Source: a virus. Taken from it: a DNA stretch of 43,886 bases. Positions 40,737 to 43,886 of this stretch are shown here, in pieces. The first letter of the stretch is position 1. Each line of letters begins with the position of its first letter. A model generated the notes under the pieces. The model was not told the DNA's origin. It saw only the letters and a list, made by a program, of their open reading frames with translations, and did no database searches. The stretch is taken from the IMG/VR virus record IMGVR_UViG_3300043449_000994, positions 1-43,886 of that record. One strand, written 5' to 3'. The position numbers and the translations under genes were made by a program.

Positions 40737-43186
40737 GCCGCCATCCATGAACCAGAACCGCCTTCAACGAACTGAGGCAGTTTGTCTTTCCAACTCTTGG
40801 GCGCTTTAACTTCAAGAAGTTTTCTTGGATTACGTCCTACACAAAGATTAACTGCCCATGCCATAGCGTCGACAATATCGTCGTGTGCTCCGGCAGGAAA
40901 TCTCAAGAACTCAGTCATTAATGTATTGACCCAAGGTGCGTTTTGCGGAAAGTATACTCTACCTTGTTGCATACGTCCCTGCAACGATCTAGCACGCGCC
41001 ATTTTATCCGTTAATGGTTTAAGGGTCTCATAGGGAGGGTACATCCCTCTTTCTGCCATACGCTTCTCAAGAAGCGGCTTAATGGCTTTCCAGATTTGTG
41101 ATTCCTCAAACCCGAGAGTGAGAGGTGCAGTTGGCTCTCCTCCCCAGCGCTCAGCCGCGTTTAATATCTCTTCCACGATCGTGAATGAATCGCCTCTAAA
41201 CCGAACTATCTCCACTACGTGCAGAAAATCATTCTCATCCTGAATGATAGTAGCTCCGACAGTGTAGTCGTTCATCTGCTTTTCGCCGATGGCGAAATCC
41301 CATGCCTGAAATACATTCCGCTGATACGCTGCCGGCGGCACTGACTCGAACTTAAAATACTCCTTCCTGAAATACATACCCTCATCAGGCACAGGGTTCT
41401 GCTGATAGAGCGCTGACCAGATTCTGACGGGCTGGTTAGCCTTCATCGCCGTCATCATCTTCTCGTTATACCTCTCCGGATGAAGTGCTTCACCCGGCAT
41501 ACGTAACAGCTCGTACTCCTCTCCATAGGGTATGGGGATGGAAACACCCTGTTCTCTCTGCTCGTTCCGCTTCTCTACGTGATCCAAATCCATAGGACTT
41601 GGCAGACGTTCTATGAGACCTGTTGTGTGATTTCTGTACTCCCACGCCTCAGCTATGGCTGGATACTTGATAATCACAAACTGGTCCGACTCCTCGTCTG
41701 TGCGCATCTTCTGCTGCAGACGCCCTGCCAAATCATCATCGTGCCACCACGTGTTATGTGACACGAGCCCGTTAGCTATGAAGTTCTCTGTGCGTTCTAC
41801 TTGAAGGTCGAAAACTTCTTCTTCGCCGTCAAATTCAACGCTTACTACCGGATCAAGAATGAAGTCTGATGTATTCAGCAGCGGCAAGTGCAGCGGACTC
41901 AGATCCAAGATGTCCGATAGCGGCGTTGCAGTTGTTACATAAGAGCCCTCTAACTTTTCCTGTATCGTGGCAGTGATCGACAGCAAGTCGCTCTTTCCAA
42001 TGATGTGGGTTTTCTGGGGCGCTACTTCTGCAAATGGCACAGGCTCCGTTCTGTTCTCGGAACATTCGCTCGTAATCGTCGATGGTGATTCCGTACCGAT
42101 TCTTAAGCTTAGCGCTCCGTTTTGCTCGCTGATCCAACGCACTTGGAGCTCGGTATCCATCGGCCCATTTACGTTTGTTGTAATGGGATTGACAGAACCC
42201 TCTACAAATAGCTGATTTGTCGCAGCCATCTGCTGCGCACGTAATGCCGCGCCACTTGCCGTGTTGTCCTTTAGCGCCACGATTCTGTGGGCCGTAGTCA
42301 AGCTTTTCGCTCGAATCCATTTTAAATCGCCTCCGATATCAGCCAAGAATGGATGCCGCCCATTCGCTCTGACTACTTTACCAGATTTAGTAGTAATTCG
42401 CAGCACAGAATCACAACCATTAGATTTAATGGCCGAAACAGTAGACGTGCTTAACGCGCCTCTGTCGTAAGTAGCTACTACGTCCCCAACTTTTATGGAA
42501 TCTAATCGCCGCTCATCTCCGTCGCCCATTAGTACAGGAGTATCCCCAGTCATACACTGGATCACCAGCACGCCTCCACCGGGGGCCAGACGAGTATAAG
42601 CCGTTGACCAGTACCAGTCCCAGAGACTATCTCTCGTAACAATCGAATCAGCTTCTTCCTGATTCTTAATCGGGTCATCAATGATTAAAACTGTCGCGCC
42701 TTTTCCTGTAATACCGCCTCCGACGCCTGCGGCAGTAAAACCGCCACCCATCGTCGTATTCCACGCTTCAGCCGACTGAGAGTCAGGGTCCATCTGCGTT
42801 TTGACGAACAGAGGGTTGTAGCCGGGATCTCTGACAATCTCTCTGACCTTCCTCGAAAATTTCATTGGCAAGTCGAGGTTATATCCGCAGTTGATAACCT
42901 CCCATTCAGGGTGATGGCCTAGAACAAATGCCGGAAAGCGTATGGACGCCAATTCCGATTTGCCGTGGCGAGGAGGGACAAGCAGCATGAGTCGAGGACT
43001 TTTCTTTTCCTCAACGTCGCGCATAAATTGCTCAAGCCTTCGCGCAATATCATGATGTACCCAGCCGGGGTTGTACTGAGGGTAGAACCGCTTTGTAAAC
43101 TGAATCAGTGATCGTCGTGCCAGAACTCGTTTGGCAAGTTCCAGCTCAACCTTTGGATCTACGCCTTGGGTCTGAGAATTAGTCAT
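40733..43186 (-). CDS. terL: Terminase large subunit interrupted by an intein (817 aa precursor)
   Basis: Walker A PPRHGKS at residues 71-77, Walker B VLIIDD ending at 170-171, motif AGVGGGITGKGA before it. The C-terminal RNase H-like nuclease has AWDFAIG (D630) and HDDIVDAMAW (D773). Residues 211-478 are an intein: Cys211 begins CMTGDTPVL and LVSHN ends at Asn478 before Thr479. The joined exteins read GVLVIQ-TWWHDDDLAGRL, a normal terminase sequence, giving a 549-aa mature enzyme. It cuts concatemers and drives DNA into the portal. It overlaps the terminase small subunit by 8 nt. Confidence 0.95.
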   Translation of the reverse strand: MTNSQTQGVDPKVELELAKRVLARRSLIQFTKRFYPQYNPGWVHHDIARRLEQFMRDVEEKKSPRLMLLVPPRHGKSELASIRFPAFVLGHHPEWEVINCGYNLDLPMKFSRKVREIVRDPGYNPLFVKTQMDPDSQSAEAWNTTMGGGFTAAGVGGGITGKGATVLIIDDPIKNQEEADSIVTRDSLWDWYWSTAYTRLAPGGGVLVIQCMTGDTPVLMGDGDERRLDSIKVGDVVATYDRGALSTSTVSAIKSNGCDSVLRITTKSGKVVRANGRHPFLADIGGDLKWIRAKSLTTAHRIVALKDNTASGAALRAQQMAATNQLFVEGSVNPITTNVNGPMDTELQVRWISEQNGALSLRIGTESPSTITSECSENRTEPVPFAEVAPQKTHIIGKSDLLSITATIQEKLEGSYVTTATPLSDILDLSPLHLPLLNTSDFILDPVVSVEFDGEEEVFDLQVERTENFIANGLVSHNTWWHDDDLAGRLQQKMRTDEESDQFVIIKYPAIAEAWEYRNHTTGLIERLPSPMDLDHVEKRNEQREQGVSIPIPYGEEYELLRMPGEALHPERYNEKMMTAMKANQPVRIWSALYQQNPVPDEGMYFRKEYFKFESVPPAAYQRNVFQAWDFAIGEKQMNDYTVGATIIQDENDFLHVVEIVRFRGDSFTIVEEILNAAERWGGEPTAPLTLGFEESQIWKAIKPLLEKRMAERGMYPPYETLKPLTDKMARARSLQGRMQQGRVYFPQNAPWVNTLMTEFLRFPAGAHDDIVDAMAWAVNLCVGRNPRKLLEVKAPKSWKDKLPQFVEGGSGSWMAA
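41753..42556 (-). mobile_element. Intein in terminase (268 aa) containing a nested HNH gene
   Basis: N-terminal splice block CMTGDTPVLMGDGD...ATYD, block B RANGRHPF and C-terminal blocks VFDLQVERTENFIANGLVSHN (shortened here to FDLQ...LVSHN) are present, with Cys1, terminal His-Asn and Thr+1. The splice domain supplies about 80 residues at the start and 34 at the end. The ~155 residues between read through an HNH gene in another frame. Insertion is at a conserved ATPase site, as usual for terminase inteins. Confidence 0.92.
41853..42320 (-). CDS. Endonuclease VII-type HNH homing endonuclease nested in the intein (155 aa)
   Basis: A different frame from the terminase (offset 2), with its own GGAGG 9 nt before the ATG, embedded in the intein DNA. 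The N-terminal zinc-finger-like part (C28, C33, C39, C43, H46) is followed by ACAIC (C94, C97) and LAVDHCHDTGKVRGLLCNNC (D115, H116, H118, C128, C131), the Endonuclease VII / HNH core with its zinc site. HNH homing enzymes nick intein-free alleles to spread the intein. Usually they lie in frame inside the intein; here the gene is separate. The reading is strong on motifs and RBS; function inferred. Confidence 0.9.
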   Translation of the reverse strand: MDSSEKLDYGPQNRGAKGQHGKWRGITCAADGCDKSAICRGFCQSHYNKRKWADGYRAPSALDQRAKRSAKLKNRYGITIDDYERMFREQNGACAICRSSAPENPHHWKERLAVDHCHDTGKVRGLLCNNCNAAIGHLGSESAALAAAEYIRLHS

Positions 43187-43691
43187 TCAGAATCTCTATG
43201 GCTTCGCCTTCGATTATGTTTTGATTTTCTTCTACGATCCGTAGCAAATCGTCATCAGACAGTGTTTCCAGCTTATCGATCACACGTTTTGTGGTGATAT
43301 TGATATCTACCTTCTTCACTTCGGGGGCGTAGTACCCGCACATACGTCCTATCTCTCTCCATCCGGAGATCATGGCTGTTGAGTCTGCCTGCAGTCGTGC
43401 CATATCAATCGCTTCAAGAAAGCCATCCATAACTTTCTTGCGATTCATATCTGACACTTTCTCGTGCTTCTTGTGCAGATAGCGAATAGCTTCCTGAATC
43501 TTGGGGCTATTTATAATAGTCGAAGATTGTGACTCAGGTTGTGCATAACCTGCCATACGCGCAGCCATTAGTGGCGACGCGCCTTTCATAACAGCATCTA
43601 CAAATATCTTCTGCTGATCCGTCAGCATCTGTAGGGGTGAGGTCAACCCAACCAGTTTTTTTGAATGGCCTGATTTTGTGGCGAGATTCAT
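43179..43691 (-). CDS. terS: Terminase small subunit (~170 aa)
   Basis: The ATG at 43691 (MNLATKSGHSKK) is chosen; a GTG at 43736 adds 15 residues; neither has a Shine-Dalgarno. MLTDQQKIFVDAVMKGASPL and AARMAGYAQPESQSSTIINS are the DNA-binding helix-turn-helix of terminase small subunits (DUF/Terminase_2-like); a helical oligomerisation part (KVMDGFLEAIDMARLQADST) and a C-terminal acidic tail follow. It recognises the packaging site and passes DNA to the large subunit, whose start it overlaps. Confidence 0.88.
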   Translation of the reverse strand: MNLATKSGHSKKLVGLTSPLQMLTDQQKIFVDAVMKGASPLMAARMAGYAQPESQSSTIINSPKIQEAIRYLHKKHEKVSDMNRKKVMDGFLEAIDMARLQADSTAMISGWREIGRMCGYYAPEVKKVDINITTKRVIDKLETLSDDDLLRIVEENQNIIEGEAIEILND

Positions 43692-43748
43692 AAAATTTTT
43701 TTCGAAAAACCGAAAAGACGAAGGGGGGTATACCACTTCGGGTTTGAT

Positions 43749-43886
43749 TTGCCAAGGCGGAAAAAGTACCTAGAAGCTTTGAAAAAGTACCTAGAAGCTT
43801 TGAAAAAGTACCTAGAAGCTTTGAAAAAGTACCTAGAAGCTTTGAAAAAGTACCTAGAAGCTTTGAATGATCGGGTGAAAGTACTC
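43749..43886 (+). CDS. Possible start of a plus-strand gene encoding heptad repeats (runs off the window)
   Basis: From a TTG at 43749 the frame reads PRRKKYLEALKKYLEAL and continues with five KKYLEAL heptads and NDRVKVL to the window edge without a stop. Heptads with leucines at fixed positions predict an amphipathic coiled-coil helix. The frame has no ATG or GTG and no well-placed RBS (AAGGGGG is about 20 nt away), so translation is uncertain. It diverges from the terminase operon. If the window ends were joined, the frame would continue into 1-273, but that is speculative. Confidence 0.25.
   Translation, partial: MPRRKKYLEALKKYLEALKKYLEALKKYLEALKKYLEALNDRVKVL
43761..43865. repeat. Five perfect tandem copies of a 21-bp unit
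   Basis: Units at 43761-43781, 43782-43802, 43803-43823, 43824-43844 and 43845-43865 are identical, each with a HindIII-type AAGCTT and encoding KKYLEAL on the plus strand. The perfect identity suggests recent expansion, a functional binding array, or an assembly artefact at the contig end. Directly upstream of the terminase operon. Confidence 0.95.

Noticed and set aside
43761-43865. CRISPR-like array
   Set aside because: The repeats abut with no spacers, so this is a tandem repeat, not a CRISPR array.
43745-43870. KVPRSFE repeat frame on the plus strand
   Set aside because: It is preceded at once by a TGA with no start codon and ends at a TGA at 43868; only the KKYLEAL frame stays open.
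1-43886. Integrase, attachment sites or tRNA genes indicating a prophage
   Set aside because: None was seen; nothing in the window shows integration.

Overview
The window is part of a tailed double-stranded DNA phage genome (Caudoviricetes). A P22-type portal, an N4-gp56-type major capsid protein, an adaptor and fibres are present, and there is no sheath, tube or tape-measure gene, so the virion is probably short-tailed (podovirus-like). A GH19 endolysin, small membrane proteins and lipoprotein-like spanin candidates point to a Gram-negative host; the sequence does not identify it further. No polymerase, helicase, primase, integrase or tRNA gene is visible. The window therefore looks like the late half of a larger genome with one edge of the early region. 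This is inference, because neither end shows a proven terminus.

Layout. (1) 1-1017, plus strand: a tightly packed cassette of very small early-type genes, including a stand-alone ClpX-type zinc finger, closed by a rho-independent terminator. (2) 1018-1344: a convergent gap with seven copies of an octamer, GTTGCGAT. (3) 43.7 kb down to 1.3 kb, minus strand: one long late block. In transcription order it holds terminase small subunit, terminase large subunit interrupted by an intein, two small genes, portal, scaffold, a Tad2-like DUF2829 gene, major capsid protein, head decoration, adaptors, collagen-like and repeat-rich fibres, a lysis and small-gene chain, a beta-rich tail protein, two paralogous virion proteins, a LamG lectin, a 16-residue-repeat protein, a 611-aa tail protein, a proline-rich peptide, a 1039-aa coiled-coil protein, an ~820-aa protein, and a 3056-aa giant polyvalent protein.

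How the parts fit. Terminase, portal, scaffold and capsid build and fill the head. A promoter with a perfect palindrome as its spacer lies just upstream of the capsid gene, and a UUCG-loop terminator follows the decoration gene, which suggests a separately boosted capsid unit. The last large genes are probably tail and ejection proteins. The giant one carries two HExxH peptidase motifs plus SLOG-, DUF7831- and DUF4326-like domains and could be delivered into the host with the DNA.

Most notable: (a) a terminase intein whose endonuclease is an Endonuclease VII-type HNH gene in a different reading frame, with its own Shine-Dalgarno, nested inside the intein; (b) the giant protein's stack of nucleotide-binding-type domains together with a DUF2829 (Tad2-type) gene, suggesting interference with NAD-derived immune signals; (c) the promoter/operator of the capsid unit; (d) a 26-unit, 16-residue repeat protein; (e) five perfect 21-bp repeats at the right edge that encode heptads; (f) a small zinc-ribbon gene split by an in-frame TGA.
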